From NCBI GenBank assembly GCA_015654525.1, contig JAATGT010000266.1, positions 1 to 57,654 on the forward strand: a DNA stretch of 57,654 bases, read 5' to 3'. This document shows, one piece after another, positions 1 through 9,194 of the stretch. The first letter of the stretch is position 1, and each line of letters starts with the position of its first letter. The position numbers and the translations under genes were made by a program. The DNA is from Bacteroidales bacterium (GTDB lineage: Bacteria; Bacteroidota; Bacteroidia; Bacteroidales; Paludibacteraceae). Below the pieces are notes generated by a model that saw nothing but the letters and a program-made list of their open reading frames with translations, had not been told where the DNA came from and did not search any database.

Positions 1-1
1 G

Positions 2-43
2 AAATTGGAAAAGCAACTAGCTCGTTTAAAACAGGCAGCTTAA
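2..43 (+). CDS. C-terminal end of an unknown protein (partial)
   Basis: The window opens inside a plus-strand reading frame that ends at TAA (41-43). The 13 visible residues are KLEKQLARLKQAA, rich in Lys, Leu and Ala, as in the tail of a helical or coiled-coil protein. The next gene is convergent and a bidirectional terminator lies between them, which fits a real gene end here. Too little is visible to name it. Confidence 0.35.
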   Translation, partial: KLEKQLARLKQAA

Positions 44-101
44 ACACAGCAAATTAAAGCACTCAAAAACAGATATATAGAAAGAGTTATATAGGAGATA
101 C

Positions 102-145
102 AAAAAAAGAGGCCTGCTGAAATTAATCGGCAGGCCTCTTTTGTT
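102..145. terminator. Bidirectional terminator between a plus-strand gene and ychF
   Basis: A 12-bp stem (109-120 with 127-138, one G-T pair) closes a 6-nt loop. It is preceded by an A-run and followed by a T-run, so it can work on both strands. It sits between two convergent genes. Confidence 0.8.
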
Positions 146-163
146 TTCGTTCTTGTCTAAAAT

Positions 164-1264
164 CTACACATTAAAGCGGAAATGCATGATATCACCGTCG
201 TTGACTACATATTCTTTTCCTTCTACACTCATTTTTCCTGCTTCCTTACAAGCTGCTTCCGAACCTAGGGTGGTAAAATCTTCGTACTTGATAACCTCAG
301 CACGGATAAAGCCTTTTTCGAAATCGGTGTGAATTACACCGGCACATTGAGGAGCTTTCCAGCCGCGTTCAAAAGTCCATGCACGGACTTCTTGTACTCC
401 ACAGGTGAAATAAGTTTGCAGATCTAATAAATGATATGCTGCGCGAATTAACCGTGAAACTCCGGATTCTGTCAACCCTACTTCTTCCAGAAACATTTGG
501 CGTTCTTCGTAAGTTTCAAGTTCGGCAATGTCGGCTTCAGTAGCAGCAGCTACAATTAAAATTTCAGCATTCTCATCTTTCACTGATTCGCGTAGAGCGT
601 CCACGTAAGCATTTCCGTTTTTTGCAGATGCCTCGTCCACATTACAAACATACATAACGGGTTTGTCTGTGAGCAAATATAAATCTTTTACAAGCTTTTT
701 ATCCAGAGGATTCAGCTTTACAGTACGGGCTGATTTCCCTTGCAACAGAGCTTCTTTATATTGTACATATATATCGTATGTAGCTTTAGCTTGTTTGTCG
801 CCTCCGGTTTGAGCTTGTTTCTGAACTTTATTTATGCGACTTTCAACAGTTTCAAGATCTTTTAGTTGTAATTCGGTGTCAATAATTTCTTTGTCGCGGA
901 CTGGATTGATGCTGCCGTCGACGTGAGTGATGTTGTCGTCGTCGAAGCAACGTAATACATGTAGAATAGCATCTGTTTCGCGGATATTGGCAAGAAATTT
1001 ATTTCCTAATCCTTCTCCTTTACTGGCACCCTTTACCAATCCTGCTATATCTACAATCTCTACGGTTGTGGGGACGATACGTTGAGGGTGTACCAGTTCA
1101 GCTAGAGCATTGAGTCGGTCATCGGGTACCGTAATGACACCTACATTAGGTTCGATAGTACAAAAAGGGAAGTTCGCTGCTTGAGCTTTTGCATTTGAAA
1201 GACAGTTGAATAGAGTAGATTTACCGACATTGGGTAAGCCTACAATACCACATTGAAGAGCCAT
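164..1264 (-). CDS. ychF: Redox-regulated ATPase / ribosome-associated GTPase-like YchF
   Basis: This Obg-family P-loop protein belongs to the YchF/OLA1 group, which prefers ATP to GTP and binds ribosomes. At 366 residues it is the normal family length. The G1 loop GLPNVGKST is at residues 9-17, a [11 protein letters not shown]3 segment follows near residue 72, and the G4 position reads NVDE instead of NKxD, the hallmark of ATP specificity in YchF. The C-terminal third carries the TGS domain ([14 protein letters not shown]). The ATG directly precedes the conserved start [11 protein letters not shown] Bacteroidota-type -7 box lies about 100 bp upstream, so the gene is probably monocistronic. 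Confidence 0.97.
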   Translation of the reverse strand: MALQCGIVGLPNVGKSTLFNCLSNAKAQAANFPFCTIEPNVGVITVPDDRLNALAELVHPQRIVPTTVEIVDIAGLVKGASKGEGLGNKFLANIRETDAILHVLRCFDDDNITHVDGSINPVRDKEIIDTELQLKDLETVESRINKVQKQAQTGGDKQAKATYDIYVQYKEALLQGKSARTVKLNPLDKKLVKDLYLLTDKPVMYVCNVDEASAKNGNAYVDALRESVKDENAEILIVAAATEADIAELETYEERQMFLEEVGLTESGVSRLIRAAYHLLDLQTYFTCGVQEVRAWTFERGWKAPQCAGVIHTDFEKGFIRAEVIKYEDFTTLGSEAACKEAGKMSVEGKEYVVNDGDIMHFRFNV

Positions 1265-1366
1265 ATTTTTGAATATTTAGTTTTGAATTGCGTAATCTCT
1301 TGAATTGTTTTAAGTTATTTGGAAACAAACAACTTACATATTTATTAATCCAAAATTACCAGTGTG

Positions 1367-1374
1367 CAAAGATA
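1367..1374 (-). promoter_or_regulatory. -7 promoter box upstream of ychF
   Basis: On the minus strand this reads TATCTTTG, a full match to the Bacteroidota -7 consensus TAnnTTTG, followed by GCAC as is common at starts. No clear -33 TTTG is seen. It lies about 100 bp before the ychF start codon. Confidence 0.5.
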
Positions 1375-1483
1375 CGAAAAAAATGGAGCTTGAAAGATTC
1401 CGGTTTAAACGGGTTGGAGCAGAGAGGTTCTATGATGTAATAACTGAACAATAAATGCTTTGTTTTTTTTTATCGGGATAATG

Positions 1484-2050
1484 TTAGCCCCATAATTTCT
1501 GAATAATTTTGGGGTAGTAGTTGTATTCAAGCTCATGTACCTTTTGCGCTATGGTGTCGGCTGTGTCTGTCGGTAAAACCGGGCATTTTGTTTGAAAAAT
1601 TATACTGCCTTCGTCGTAATTGCTGTTTACGTAATGAATGGTAATGCCGGATTCCTTTTCGCCAGCGTCTGCTACTGCCTGATGCACATGGTGTCCGTAC
1701 ATCCCTTTTCCTCCATATTTAGGCAACAAAGCCGGATGTATGTTGATTATTTTATTTGGAAATGCGTTAATAATGTTTTGCGGAATTTTGAGGAGAAAGC
1801 CGGCTAAAACGATACCGTCTATATTATGTTGTTTTAAAAAATCAACAACGGCATCACTTTGCGTAAATTCTTCGCGTGAGAATGTGAAGGATGGTACCTG
1901 GAGTAATTTTGCCCGTTCATGTATGAATGCTTCCGGTTTGTTAGAGATGATCAGCGGAAAAATTAATTTATCACTGGTTGAAAAATACCGGATTATATTT
2001 TCGGCATTTGAACCTGAACCGGACGCAAACAGAGCTATTTTTAAAGACAT
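1484..2050 (-). CDS. purN: Phosphoribosylglycinamide formyltransferase (GART)
   Basis: PurN transfers the formyl group of 10-formyl-tetrahydrofolate to glycinamide ribonucleotide, the third step of purine synthesis. The protein is 188 residues, the usual size. The N-terminal LFASGSGSNAENI phosphate-binding loop, the catalytic segment NIHPALLPKYGGKGMYG (Asn/His pair) and the downstream GITIHYVNSNYDEGSII segment with its Asp are all present. The frame stays open upstream to 2320, but that part overlaps acpP on the other strand and lacks similarity. The ATG at 2050, just before SLKIALFASGSGSN, is the right start. It is divergent from acpP-fabF. Confidence 0.96.
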   Translation of the reverse strand: MSLKIALFASGSGSNAENIIRYFSTSDKLIFPLIISNKPEAFIHERAKLLQVPSFTFSREEFTQSDAVVDFLKQHNIDGIVLAGFLLKIPQNIINAFPNKIINIHPALLPKYGGKGMYGHHVHQAVADAGEKESGITIHYVNSNYDEGSIIFQTKCPVLPTDTADTIAQKVHELEYNYYPKIIQKLWG

Positions 2051-2067
2051 TGTATGAAGTTTAAATC

Positions 2068-2098
2068 TGCACAAAAAGGTGATATTTGTGCAAAAATA
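2068..2098 (-). promoter_or_regulatory. purN promoter with an overlapping palindrome
   Basis: The minus strand has a -7 box TATTTTTG (2091-2098). An 8-bp perfect inverted repeat TGCACAAA/TTTGTGCA (2068-2075 with 2085-2092) overlaps its downstream edge and the expected transcription start. This is the place for an operator, but no known purine regulator site is recognised. Confidence 0.4.
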
Positions 2099-2201
2099 AC
2101 AATTTTTATCAACAAAAACGAGGTTATATCGATAAATTTTGTTTCCTTTGCACCGCAAAATTATAAAACAATTTCTATTTATAAACTTAAAAACAAAAAT
2201 T

Positions 2202-2438
2202 ATGTCAGAAGTAGAAGCTAAAGTAAAAGCAATTATCGTAGACAAATTAGGCGTGGAAGAAGCAGATGTAACTCCAACAGCTAGTTTCACAAACGACCTT
2301 GGTGCTGATTCATTGGACACTGTAGAATTGATTATGGAATTCGAAAAAGAATTTGGTATCTCTATTCCAGATGAACAAGCTGAAAAAATCGCTACTGTTG
2401 GTGACGCTATCGCTCATATCGAAGCTTTACAAAAATAA
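2202..2438 (+). CDS. acpP: Acyl carrier protein
   Basis: ACP carries growing acyl chains on a 4'-phosphopantetheine arm during fatty acid synthesis in the cytoplasm. The product is 78 acidic residues. The attachment serine is Ser37 in the canonical [12 protein letters not shown] motif, followed by the conserved EFGISIPDE recognition helix. The ATG at 2202 was chosen over an in-frame start 63 bp upstream because the family begins with [11 protein letters not shown]. It is followed after 22 bp by fabF, the usual Bacteroidota pairing, so the two are probably cotranscribed. A weak -7-like box TTCCTTTG is at 2143-2150. Confidence 0.97.
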   Translation: MSEVEAKVKAIIVDKLGVEEADVTPTASFTNDLGADSLDTVELIMEFEKEFGISIPDEQAEKIATVGDAIAHIEALQK

Positions 2439-2460
2439 TTTTATTCCGCAATAAATTATT

Positions 2461-3723
2461 ATGGAATTGAAAAGAGTTGTAGTAACAGGTTTAGGTACAA
2501 TTAGCCCGTTAGGAAATTCTATCCCCGAATTGTGGGATAATATCCAAAACGGAATTAGTGGAGCCGGACCTATTACTCATTTCGATGCTTCCCAGTTTAA
2601 AACTCAATTTGCCTGTGAGGTTAAAGGTTTCGATCCTTCGAAATATTTTGATCGTAAAGAAGCCCGCAAATTGGATATTTACGCGCAGTATGCTATTGCA
2701 TCTGCAAAAGAAGCAATTGAAAACTGTGGGGTAGATTTAGAGACTGTTGATAAAGACGAAGTAGGAGTTATTTTTGCAGCAGGTATTGGTGGTATTCAAA
2801 CTTTTGAACAAGAAATTAGTTACTACTATACAAATAAAGAACAAGGTCCTAAATTTAATCCGTTCTTTATTCCAAAAATGATTTCGGATATTGCTGCAGG
2901 TCAAATTTCTATCATGTATGGTTTCCGCGGACCGAATTATTCCACTGCTTCAGCTTGTGCTTCTTCAACCAACGCCATCATTGATGCTTTTACGCATATT
3001 CGTATGGGTAAAGCTAATATAATTTTGACTGGTGGTGCCGAAGCTGCTATTACACCCGGAGGTGTAGGTGGTTTTAATGCGCTTACCGCTTTATCTACAA
3101 GAAATGATGATCCAGCAGGTGCTTCACGCCCGTTCAGTAAAAGCCGTGATGGTTTTGTAATGGGAGAAGGAGCTGGTTGTTTAGTTCTCGAAGAGTTGGA
3201 GCATGCTTTAGCGCGTGGAGCCAATATTCTTTGTGAAGTAGTTGGAGGTGGCATGTCAGCTGATGCTTATCACTTGACGGCGACTCATCCTGAAGGTCTG
3301 GGGGCTATTTTAGTTATGAAACGTGCGTTGAAAGATGCCGGATTAGCGCCTGATGATATTGATTATATTAATGTTCACGGAACATCTACCCCGGTAGGAG
3401 ACATCTCTGAGTCGAAAGCGATCAAGGAAGTGTTTGGTGACCATGCATACAAACTTAACATCAGTTCAACGAAATCCATGACTGGCCACATGTTAGGTGC
3501 GGCTGGTGCGGTTGAGGCTATTATATCAGTAATGTCTGTTGTAAATGATATCGTTCCTCCGACTATCAACTTCAATGAAGGTGATGAAGATCCCGATATC
3601 GATTATAATCTTAATTTTACCTTTAATAAGGCACAAAAGCGAACTGTAAATGCAGCTCTTTCCAATACTTTTGGATTTGGTGGCCATAATGCGAGTGTTA
3701 TCGTAAAAAAATACTCAAAATAA
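2461..3723 (+). CDS. fabF: 3-oxoacyl-[acyl-carrier-protein] synthase II
   Basis: FabF (KAS II) condenses malonyl-ACP with acyl-ACP in fatty acid elongation. The 420-residue protein has the full thiolase fold. The nucleophile Cys166 lies in TASACASSTNAI, His306 in VHGTSTPVGD, and His343 in KSMTGHMLGAAG with Lys338, completing the Cys-His-His triad. The C-terminal glycine-rich NTFGFGGHNAS segment is intact. It lies between acpP and rnc, with only 6 bp to the rnc start, so the three form one transcription unit unless the hairpin at 3751-3792 ends transcription. Confidence 0.97.
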   Translation: MELKRVVVTGLGTISPLGNSIPELWDNIQNGISGAGPITHFDASQFKTQFACEVKGFDPSKYFDRKEARKLDIYAQYAIASAKEAIENCGVDLETVDKDEVGVIFAAGIGGIQTFEQEISYYYTNKEQGPKFNPFFIPKMISDIAAGQISIMYGFRGPNYSTASACASSTNAIIDAFTHIRMGKANIILTGGAEAAITPGGVGGFNALTALSTRNDDPAGASRPFSKSRDGFVMGEGAGCLVLEELEHALARGANILCEVVGGGMSADAYHLTATHPEGLGAILVMKRALKDAGLAPDDIDYINVHGTSTPVGDISESKAIKEVFGDHAYKLNISSTKSMTGHMLGAAGAVEAIISVMSVVNDIVPPTINFNEGDEDPDIDYNLNFTFNKAQKRTVNAALSNTFGFGGHNASVIVKKYSK

Positions 3724-3729
3724 GAGTTT

Positions 3730-4551
3730 GTGATTAAGAATATTCTTTTGAAAATAAGGCTCTTTTCGAAAGCTCGAAAAGAGCCTTATTTTTTATTTTA
3801 TAAAGTCCTCGGTTTTTATCCCCATAAGATAGAGTATTATCAGCTGGCTGTTCGCCATAAATCTGTTTCTATCCCCACCGAAAATGGCTGTAATCTCAGT
3901 AATGAACGTCTTGAATTTTTAGGTGATGCTGTTCTGAATTCGGTAGTAACCGATATTCTCTACTGTCGCTATGAAAATCAGCGTGAAGGTTTTCTTACGA
4001 ATACCCGCTCCAAAATAGTAAAACGTGATTCATTGAATCAGTTAGCTATAGAAATAGGTCTTGACAAATTGGTTAAAGTTACCAAATATGTTAATACCCA
4101 TACGAATAATAATATCTATGGCAATGCCCTGGAAGCATTAATGGGAGCTATTTATCTGGATTATGGATATAAGCAGTGTAAAAAATTTGTTGAACAACGG
4201 TTGTTTCGAAGTTTAGTTGACTTGGATAAAGTTGCAGAAAATGAAGTAAACTTTAAGTCCAAACTCATTGAGTGGTGTCAAAAAAATCGTTTGGAACCGG
4301 AATTTGTTTTGGTGAGTGAAACGTTAAATAACTCGAATAAACATGTTTTTAGATCTCGTCTGATGATTCAGGGACAAATGATTTGTGAAGCTTCGGGTGC
4401 CAGTAAAAAGGAGTCGCAGCAGAATGCTTCGCATATTGCATTTGAAATAATTCAATCAAATAAAAATTTCATGGAAGAACTTAAATTAGCCATAGCTCAA
4501 ACTATAAAAAGTTCTGATCCAGATAGTCTCTCCTCGGAAGTAACCGTTTGA
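3730..4551 (+). CDS. rnc: Ribonuclease III
   Basis: RNase III cleaves double-stranded RNA in rRNA precursors and many mRNAs. The 273-residue protein has the catalytic signature NERLEFLGDAVL near residues 57-68, a second acidic site EALMGAIYLDYG near residue 136, and a C-terminal dsRNA-binding domain (about 175-245) ending in the conserved GASKKESQQNAS segment. The start is GTG at 3730. The N-terminal helix before IEYYQLAVRHKS is typical of Bacteroidota RNase III, so the start is probably right even though codons 8-21 form a terminator-like hairpin. The gene follows fabF by 6 bp. Confidence 0.93.
   Translation: MIKNILLKIRLFSKARKEPYFLFYKVLGFYPHKIEYYQLAVRHKSVSIPTENGCNLSNERLEFLGDAVLNSVVTDILYCRYENQREGFLTNTRSKIVKRDSLNQLAIEIGLDKLVKVTKYVNTHTNNNIYGNALEALMGAIYLDYGYKQCKKFVEQRLFRSLVDLDKVAENEVNFKSKLIEWCQKNRLEPEFVLVSETLNNSNKHVFRSRLMIQGQMICEASGASKKESQQNASHIAFEIIQSNKNFMEELKLAIAQTIKSSDPDSLSSEVTV
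3751..3794 (+). terminator. Terminator-like hairpin inside the first codons of rnc
   Basis: Bases 3751-3769 pair perfectly with 3774-3792 (19 bp) around the loop AAGC, and the 3' side continues as T-runs. It looks like an intrinsic terminator for acpP-fabF, yet it falls in codons 8-21 of rnc. It could instead be an RNase III cleavage site or attenuator controlling rnc. Confidence 0.7.
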
Positions 4552-4628
4552 TTTAAATCCTATCACCTTTAGATAAACCAGATCTGCACATTTCATTTTG
4601 ATTTGTGTATCTTCTTCGTGTTTTTTTG

Positions 4629-4636
4629 TAACTTTG
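4629..4636 (+). promoter_or_regulatory. -7 promoter box upstream of the acyl-CoA ligase gene
   Basis: TAACTTTG matches the Bacteroidota -7 consensus and lies 40 bp before the ATG at 4677. A TTTG at 4602-4605 is 23 bp upstream, slightly far for the -33 element. Confidence 0.45.
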
Positions 4637-4676
4637 TACTTCGGTAAGATTAACTAACACATTAAAACTAAGAAAT

Positions 4677-6479
4677 ATGGAAAATATTCATTTCTCTCAA
4701 TTGGTATTTGCTCAGGCAAAAAAATATGGAGAAAGAGTGGCCCTGTATCATCGGGAAGAGTTGACCGATGCGTGGAGCAAAATTTCATGGAATCTTCTCG
4801 CGAATCAGGTAACTGCCATTTCCAAAGCTTTTGTAGAGATTGGCGTTGTGGAGAAGCAACGGGTAGCACAGTTTTCTCAGAATAAAGCCGAAAATCTGAT
4901 TGTTGACTTTGCATTATTTGCCAACCGTGCAATCATGATTCCGTTGTATGCCACATCTTCTGTTTCGCAAGTTGAGTTTATTGTGAATGATGCTGAAATA
5001 GAAGTTATGTTTGTTGGCGATCAGCAGCAGTATAATGTTGCTTATGAAGTGCTGAAAGCATCTAAGTTTCTCAAGAAAATTATTGCGTTTGACAAAAAAG
5101 TAATCTTTGCCGATCAGCATCATGGGATGTATTACAGTGATTTCTTATCTCTGGGCGAAAAATCGGTAAAAGATTCGGAAGTTGAAGGTCGTCAAAGCAG
5201 AGTCAGTGAAGATGATTTAGCTTGTATTTTATATACTTCGGGCACAACGGGTAATCCCAAGGGAGTAATGATCCCTCATTCCTGTTTTAATGAGGCTATG
5301 CGTATTCATACAATTCGACTCACAAGCATAACAGACAAAGACACAACGATTGCATTCCTTCCCCTTTCGCATGTTTTTGAACGCACCTGGTGTTATTTCT
5401 GTCTCTTTAAAGGTGTGACTATTTACATCAATCTTCGTCCGACAGAGATACAGCAAACCATAAGAGACGTTCATCCGACCTTGATGTGTGCGGTTCCCCG
5501 TTTTTGGGAAAAAGTATATGCGGGTGTAAAAGATAACTTATCGAAATATTCACCTATCATGTTGGGAATTGTTGCATGGGCAGTGGCTACAGGCAAGAAA
5601 CACAATGTTGATATTCTACGAAGAGGGAAAAAACCAGATTTTCTTTTAAAATTTGGATATTCAATTGCTGATAAGCTCATTTTTTCGAAAGTAAAAGAAA
5701 CTCTGGGAATTGAAAATGCAAATATGCTGCCTGTTGCCGGGGCAAAATTGTCTGATAAAATAGCTTTATTCTTTAGGAGTATTGGTGTTCCGCTGGTTTA
5801 TGGTTATGGACTTACTGAAAGTACGGCCACTGTGTGTTGCTATGAGTATGTAAATTATGAAATTGGTACGGTTGGGAATATTATGCCTGATGTTCAGGTT
5901 AAAATCGGTGATGAGAATGAAATTATGTTGAAGGGCAATACTATTTTCGCCGGTTATTATAATAATCCGGCTGCCAATGCGGCTTCATTTACCGAAGATG
6001 GGTGGTTTAAAACCGGAGATGCTGGTTTTATTAAAGAGGACAAGCTAGTATTGACGGAAAGAATTAAAGATCTTTTTAAAACTTCGAATGGGAAATATAT
6101 CGCTCCTCAGGAAATTGAAACCCGTTTGTGACTGGATAAATATATTGAACAAGTGGCCGTGATAGGGGATGAACGGAATTATGTTACTGCAATTATTGCT
6201 CCTAGTATTCCTGCTATTAAGGAATATGCCGAAAAGAACCAGATCAGCTATGAAAATACAGATGATTTGCTCAAATCGCCTGCCATTTATGATTTACTTC
6301 AATCGCGCATTGCTGATCTCCAAACAGGAATGGCTAATTATGAGTTGATTAAGAAATTTTGCCTGATACCTAAAAGTTTTGCTATTGAGACTGGTGAGTT
6401 GACTAATACCTTGAAGATCCGCCGAACGGTAGTGACTCAAAAGTATAAGGCTTTAATCGACGAAATGTATAATAGCTAA
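4677..6479 (+). pseudogene. Long-chain acyl-CoA ligase interrupted by an in-frame TGA
   Basis: This AMP-forming long-chain acyl-CoA synthetase would activate fatty acids to acyl-CoA. The P-loop-like A3 motif YTSGTTGNPKGVMI is near residue 188, the A5 motif YGYGLTEST near 378, and the A7/A8 region WFKTGDAGF...ERIKDLFKTSNGKYIAPQEIE near 440-480. The frame stops at TGA (6129-6131) after ETRL, then continues in the same frame for 116 codons (LDKYIEQVAVIGDERNYVTA) to TAA at 6479. That tail is the small C-terminal lid domain holding the last part of the family. A glycine codon GGA is the likely ancestor of the TGA. Without readthrough the enzyme lacks most of its C-terminal domain and would probably be inactive. 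A nonsense mutation or consensus error is most likely. Confidence 0.85.
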
Positions 6480-6515
6480 ATTTATTTTTGTTCAATAGCT
6501 TTTTTCTGATTTATT

Positions 6516-6548
6516 TTTGTGCTTTATAATAACAATTTTGTATTTTTG
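6516..6548 (+). promoter_or_regulatory. Promoter of the small winged-helix gene
   Basis: TTTG (6516-6519) and TATTTTTG (6541-6548) are 21 bp apart, fitting the Bacteroidota -33/-7 pattern. The start codon lies about 45 bp downstream. Confidence 0.6.
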
Positions 6549-6592
6549 TGTCGATATTATTTCTAAAAGTAACGTTTTAAACTAAGTTGATT

Positions 6593-6790
6593 ATGTTGTT
6601 AGAAAAAATTGGACAAAATGCAGGTCTGGTCTGGACGGTATTAGAAAACGGTGAGTTGAACATTAAAACCGTAAAGAAAATAACCAAGCTGACAGAAAAG
6701 GATCTGAATTTAGCTTTGGGTTGGTTGGCTCGCGAAGGAAAGATTAGATTTCATGAGCTTGAAGATGACCTATTTGTGGCTCTGACTTAA
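6593..6790 (+). CDS. Small winged-helix domain protein (DUF2582-like)
   Basis: This 65-residue protein matches a short winged-helix family common in Bacteroidota. It shows a helix (EKIGQNAGLVWTVLENG), a turn-helix pair (NIKTVKKITKLTEKDLNLALGWLAREGK) and a short beta wing (IRFHELEDDLFVAL). It could bind DNA or mediate protein contacts; the target is unknown. The ATG at 6593 is preferred to the TTG at 6587 because the family begins MLLEKIG. It has its own promoter and a terminator behind it. Confidence 0.8.
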   Translation: MLLEKIGQNAGLVWTVLENGELNIKTVKKITKLTEKDLNLALGWLAREGKIRFHELEDDLFVALT

Positions 6791-6845
6791 TTGAATTGAT
6801 TTGTGGCATTGTTTTGACGCGCGATTGCTGCGCCATCCCAGCACT

Positions 6846-6886
6846 AAAAAACGGGCTATCTCCAAGAGTGAGATAACCCGTTTTTT
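6846..6886. terminator. Bidirectional terminator
   Basis: A stem of 17 pairs (6846-6862 with 6870-6886, one mismatch) has an A-run on the 5' arm and a T-run on the 3' arm. It separates the convergent winged-helix and metalloprotease genes. Confidence 0.85.
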
Positions 6887-6908
6887 AGTTGTGTGTCAAA
6901 TTTGTTTC

Positions 6909-9194
6909 TCAATATCCGCTACCTGTAAGAGAAATCACCCGGTCCGGGAGCCCTCCTCCCGAAATGGTCAGCGTGGCATTGTGAGTGCCTACTGTGCTGG
7001 GTGTATATGTAACATTGATGTCACTTCCGAATATCCCGTTTGCAGTATCCTTTGTTATACTATTGGTCGAAATGGAGAATAAAGTCGCATCGGTTCCACT
7101 GATTGTCAGCGTAAGATCACTAACAATGTCGGTTGTTTTTATATTAATCGATTTTTTATTTGCCGAGAATTGTTTAGTCGGATAAAAAAGTAATGTGTTT
7201 TCTACCGTTCCGTCCAGAATAACCGGAGAGTTTGGGCCTATGCTACTGGTTCCGCTCAGATTAAAACTTAATGTGGCTAAACGATCATTGGTTATGTTCA
7301 GCAGGTCTGTTTGAACTCCCAGGCCTTTGGGATTATATCGCACATTAATTGTTTCTGTAACATTGGTTGCATTGGGTGCCAGACTAAGGGTTTTACTCCA
7401 GGTAGTTTCTGTCGAACGCTTAATCTCGTAGTTGACGCTGTTTTGGAATGAAATGTTGACGTTCGAAGTCAGATTCATGGCAACGATAGCAACATCCTGA
7501 GAGTTTGTGGGAGTTCCGTATGTTGTTGTAAAGTCGGTGAAATTAGCTGTTGCCGACATCTTAGGCGGCATAAAACTAAATGTAATATTATCGACCGATT
7601 TAGTTATGTTGGTAATCGCTCTGTTTATGTCAACATTGCTCCATGTCGTTGGGATGAATGAGCCGGAAGTGAAAGCACTGCCCGGAGAGGTAGTGGAGCC
7701 GCTCAAAGGTTGCAGGTATAATCGCATGTGACTGGCTTGTGTCTGCGTGCTACCGGTGTATGCATTTACTGTATTATTAGTCCAGGCTGATTGATTATAA
7801 TCGATGTGCCAGATGCACATGCCCTCGCCCGGCAGGTAAGTATCCCAGCCTGTTTGTTTGCGGTATTCGGCAATAAAGAATTCGGCGGGATCAGGATTTT
7901 TCCCGTCTAAATTGTGAGTTGTTGCTGCCAGCAGAAAAGCCTGATTCGTCGTATTTGCGGGCTCTGTCGTTCCCTGATAGATGGGTAATAGGGTCAGGTT
8001 GGCTTGTGTGTCTTTTTGTTCGGGGCTAAACCATCCCAGGTAGAATCTATCGTATGCCGAATAGGTAGGAGGAGTTCGTCCGTTGTTGTTGTAGTTTCCC
8101 GCATCCATAATGCTCCAATAGTTCAATGTAGGTTTACTTGAGTCATCAGTATCGTAATAATCGGGAAGCCCTATTACGTGGCCGAATTCATGGCAAAAGG
8201 TACCCACGCCACACATTGTATTTCCAGTACTTCCTGCAAGTTCTGAAGTACAGGCAAAGTCAGCCAAAAGCTTTCCGTTGAATGTAATGGAAGCATCGGT
8301 ACCGGCATAATTATAGGCGGTGGGATATTGCGAAATGGGATAAACTTTCCAGGACTGTGGCCAGATTGTATTTGCCGAAGCCCCTTCGGCTTCATTATAT
8401 CCGGCGTAGCAAACAAACACATTATCGATAATGCCATCATTATCTGTGTCGTATTGTGAGAAATCGATGCCTGCGGTGTTGGCTGCTGTACATGCATCAA
8501 CTACCATTTGAACTGAGTTAGCGTCATTCCCTTCCGTATTGTTGATATTTGCACCATAATATGCCAGAGTCTGCGGAAGTGTATAAGGCCCTGCTACGTC
8601 GAAGTTGGGGGCAAACTTACCATAAGAACTTGCCATAAAATAATCGCGCACCGAGCCCGTTCCACTGTTTGCACTATAGCCGCTTTGATTTAATAGGTTT
8701 GTGAAGTCTGTTTTTGGTGTAGAAGAACTAAAGCTGTTATCCGAGAAATTCACCAGAATAACCAGCGATTTGGGAGATCCCAGATGTGGAAATGCTTTTT
8801 GTGGGGCACTTGCAGTGCTCTGCATTTTAGCCTTCATGGCTGTCTGTTGGAGTGTTTGAATGGCCGACGATTGGTTGACTGTTTTCAAAAATTGTTTTTC
8901 AGATGCCGATCTTTTCATTATATCTCTGGCGATAACCGAACTTTCGGTTATTACGCCTGCGGAATTTACCGAGGCATAGGTCAGAAAACCCCTGGAGTTG
9001 GCTTTCAGCACGTATCCATCTTCGGTGGTTTTAAAATGGTGCAATTCATCTCCTTGCAATCTGATGGTCAATTGAGTTCCGTCGGGCTGTGTTACGGTGA
9101 TTGGATGCGGATAAGCTTTGACGGCGTAAACGGGCAGTGTGAGAGCTTGATATACAATCCCGACGAGTAACAGGAGTATGAGTTTTTTGTACAT
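6909..9194 (-). CDS. Secreted M6-family metalloprotease
   Basis: This 761-residue zinc protease resembles the immune-inhibitor-A (M6) family. It has a signal peptide (YKKLILLLLVGIVYQALTLPVYA), a short propeptide, and a catalytic domain with HEFGH at residues 335-339 followed by VIGLPDYYD, the zinc-binding motif and its extension. From about residue 540 two beta-sandwich modules rich in Ser, Thr and Asn resemble choice-of-anchor D or Ig-like modules. It ends GSGY without a recognisable type IX secretion tail, so export beyond the periplasm is uncertain. A -7 box TACATTTG on the minus strand (9233-9240) precedes it. Confidence 0.88.
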   Translation of the reverse strand: MYKKLILLLLVGIVYQALTLPVYAVKAYPHPITVTQPDGTQLTIRLQGDELHHFKTTEDGYVLKANSRGFLTYASVNSAGVITESSVIARDIMKRSASEKQFLKTVNQSSAIQTLQQTAMKAKMQSTASAPQKAFPHLGSPKSLVILVNFSDNSFSSSTPKTDFTNLLNQSGYSANSGTGSVRDYFMASSYGKFAPNFDVAGPYTLPQTLAYYGANINNTEGNDANSVQMVVDACTAANTAGIDFSQYDTDNDGIIDNVFVCYAGYNEAEGASANTIWPQSWKVYPISQYPTAYNYAGTDASITFNGKLLADFACTSELAGSTGNTMCGVGTFCHEFGHVIGLPDYYDTDDSSKPTLNYWSIMDAGNYNNNGRTPPTYSAYDRFYLGWFSPEQKDTQANLTLLPIYQGTTEPANTTNQAFLLAATTHNLDGKNPDPAEFFIAEYRKQTGWDTYLPGEGMCIWHIDYNQSAWTNNTVNAYTGSTQTQASHMRLYLQPLSGSTTSPGSAFTSGSFIPTTWSNVDINRAITNITKSVDNITFSFMPPKMSATANFTDFTTTYGTPTNSQDVAIVAMNLTSNVNISFQNSVNYEIKRSTETTWSKTLSLAPNATNVTETINVRYNPKGLGVQTDLLNITNDRLATLSFNLSGTSSIGPNSPVILDGTVENTLLFYPTKQFSANKKSINIKTTDIVSDLTLTISGTDATLFSISTNSITKDTANGIFGSDINVTYTPSTVGTHNATLTISGGGLPDRVISLTGSGY

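Noticed and set aside
1740-2320. Plus-strand frame over purN and the upstream extension of purN over acpP
   Set aside because: Both are shadows: the minus-strand PurN motifs and the plus-strand ACP motifs are unambiguous.
6129-6131. TGA in the acyl-CoA ligase as selenocysteine or as a glycine codon of a reassigned code
   Set aside because: Selenocysteine is not expected at this position of the family and no obvious SECIS stem follows. UGA-Gly reassignment is excluded because intact genes here end in TGA, for example rnc and the queuosine transporter gene.
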